Assembly: GCA_964403785.1 (NCBI GenBank)
Contig: CAYOHM010000037.1
Span: forward strand, 1 to 18,219
Length of the DNA: 18,219 nt
Direction of reading: 5' to 3'
Source: MGBC120314 sp964403785
Lineage (GTDB): Bacteria; Bacillota; Clostridia; Lachnospirales; Lachnospiraceae
Of this stretch, positions 17,228-18,219 are shown one piece after another; position 1 is the stretch's first letter, and each line of letters starts with the position of its first letter. A program made the translations under genes and the position numbers. The notes beneath the pieces are model-generated. The model did no database searches and was not told the origin of the DNA. It worked only from the letters and a program-made list of their open reading frames with translations.

Positions 17228-18133
17228 ATGCCATCAGTCATTTTGGACCCAGGTCATGGCGGAAGCGACCCGGGGGCAGTTTACAACACAAGACAGGAAA
17301 AGGATGACGTGCTGAAGCTGGCTTTGGCAGTCGGCAGAATATTGGAGCAAAACGGAGTTGATGTTTCCTATACCAGAACCTCGGATGTATATGAAACTCC
17401 ATATCAAAAAGCAATGGAGGCAAATGAATCCGGCGCAGATTACCTTATTTCCATACATCGCAATTCCGGAACCGTTCCTAACAGCTACAAGGGGGCACAA
17501 ACCTTAGTTTACGATGACAGCGGTGTTCGTTCACAGCTTGCAAGGAATATTAATGACAGGCTTGTTGATGTCGGCTTTAAAGATTTGGGAATATCCGAAA
17601 GACCTAATCTTGTGGTCTTAAGGAGGAGCAAAATGCCCGCAGTACTTGTGGAGGCAGGCTTTATAAACAGCGATGCCGACAACAGGCTGTTCGATGAAAA
17701 TTTTGATGCGATTGCACAGGCAATTGCGGATGGAATACTGGCAACGGTATATTACGGTCAGGGCGATGAAGGCATAAATCAGACGGTAATAAGTCAGGCG
17801 GACAGTGGGGAGTATGAATATGATGGAGGCGTTATGCAGTTAAGTGAGAATATGGATGAGAATTACGAGGAGATTTCTGATATGCAGGCAGATGATATGG
17901 ATATGCAGAACCCGAATAATAAATTCTACCGGGTGCAGGTAGGCGCTTACAGCAATAAGGAAAACGCAGACAGAATGTTGACAAAACTGATTAATGACGG
18001 CTTTCCGGCATTTATGATTTATGATGACGGACTATACAAGGTGCAGGTGGGAGCCTACAACTTCCTGCCAAATGCAATAAGAATGGAAAATATGCTAAGA
18101 AGATACAGGTACAGCACATATATAACAACCTAA
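17228..18133 (+). CDS. N-acetylmuramoyl-L-alanine amidase with SPOR domain, CwlC-like
   Basis: Peptidoglycan amidase cutting the bond between N-acetylmuramic acid and the stem peptide. The 301-residue protein starts directly with an Amidase_3 domain (about 3-175). Expected zinc ligands are His10 (DPGHGG), Glu24 (RQEKDD) and His77 (SIHRNS), with catalytic Glu142 (VLVEAGFI). An acidic Met/Asp/Glu-rich linker (about 178-230) leads to a C-terminal SPOR domain (about 232-300) with the paired strands YRVQVGAY and YKVQVGAY, which binds peptidoglycan. There is no signal peptide or membrane helix. B. subtilis CwlC has the same plan and also lacks a signal peptide; it is made in the mother cell late in sporulation and helps lyse it. 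The neighbouring sporulation genes and the candidate sigma-K promoter support that role, which remains inferred. ATG 17228 with AAGGAG at 17213-17218. Confidence 0.93.
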   Translation: MPSVILDPGHGGSDPGAVYNTRQEKDDVLKLALAVGRILEQNGVDVSYTRTSDVYETPYQKAMEANESGADYLISIHRNSGTVPNSYKGAQTLVYDDSGVRSQLARNINDRLVDVGFKDLGISERPNLVVLRRSKMPAVLVEAGFINSDADNRLFDENFDAIAQAIADGILATVYYGQGDEGINQTVISQADSGEYEYDGGVMQLSENMDENYEEISDMQADDMDMQNPNNKFYRVQVGAYSNKENADRMLTKLINDGFPAFMIYDDGLYKVQVGAYNFLPNAIRMENMLRRYRYSTYITT

Positions 18134-18137
18134 ACAG

Positions 18138-18168
18138 AGGTGCTATGAAGCTATGCTTCATAGCACCT
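18138..18168. terminator. Perfect 14-bp hairpin after the amidase gene
   Basis: AGGTGCTATGAAGC (18138-18151) and GCTTCATAGCACCT (18155-18168) form a perfect inverted repeat with a 3-base loop, 4 bases after the amidase stop codon. It is probably a terminator, although neither strand has a clear U tract directly after the stem (TTAAAATAAAAT on the plus strand). The remaining 51 bases of the window show no supported feature. Confidence 0.6.
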
Positions 18169-18219
18169 TAAAATAAAATTACGGAACCTCAAGGAAATGC
18201 GTGGTAGCCAAAAGCTGTG

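Noticed and set aside
18179..18219. Possible 3' end of a minus-strand gene ending LEVP-stop, which would make the 18138-18168 hairpin convergent.
   Set aside because: Only about 13 codons are inside the window and other frames read equally well, so it cannot be told from chance.

Overview
The window looks like a chromosomal segment of a spore-forming Clostridia member, most likely Lachnospiraceae. This is inferred from the moderately AT-rich sequence with strong AGGAGG-type ribosome binding sites, from gpr and spoIIP, and from gene order. A run of exactly 100 N (9782-9881) marks a scaffold join, so this is a draft or metagenome assembly. There are 14 convincing protein genes and no tRNA, rRNA, CRISPR array or insertion sequence.

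Layout. On the minus strand, a large YfhO-type membrane protein (1428-3944) is followed with a 1-nt gap by argH (47-1426); a short direct repeat straddles the argH stop. Divergently, on the plus strand, come comEA, comEC and holA. Next are a membrane-anchored GH5 endoglucanase, the 100-N gap and a two-domain hemerythrin. A bidirectional terminator separates these from rpsT on the minus strand. Divergent from rpsT run gpr, spoIIP, lepA, hemW, a HAD-family hydrolase and a SPOR-domain cell-wall amidase. The end carries a perfect hairpin.

The order comEA-comEC-holA-rpsT(opposite strand)-gpr-spoIIP-lepA-hemW matches the Bacillus subtilis comE-yqeN-rpsT-gpr-spoIIP-lepA-hemW neighbourhood. The backbone is therefore ancestral. 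The GH5 gene and the hemerythrin are accessory insertions between holA and rpsT, and the scaffold gap lies between them. Downstream, the HAD hydrolase and amidase stand where B. subtilis has hrcA-grpE-dnaK.

Functions fall into DNA uptake (comEA, comEC), replication (holA), translation (rpsT, lepA), haem handling (hemW), arginine synthesis (argH), polysaccharide use (GH5), and sporulation or germination (gpr, spoIIP, probably the terminal amidase).

The most interesting signal is at 17170-17228, upstream of the amidase. A factor-independent terminator hairpin buries the amidase ribosome binding site in its 3' arm. A good match to a mother-cell sigma-K promoter lies inside the 5' arm and loop. 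Read-through RNA from upstream would be terminated or translationally silent. RNA started at the internal promoter would lack the 5' arm and have a free ribosome binding site. This is the logic known for the phage T4 lysozyme gene e, here apparently applied to a CwlC-like lytic enzyme without a signal peptide.
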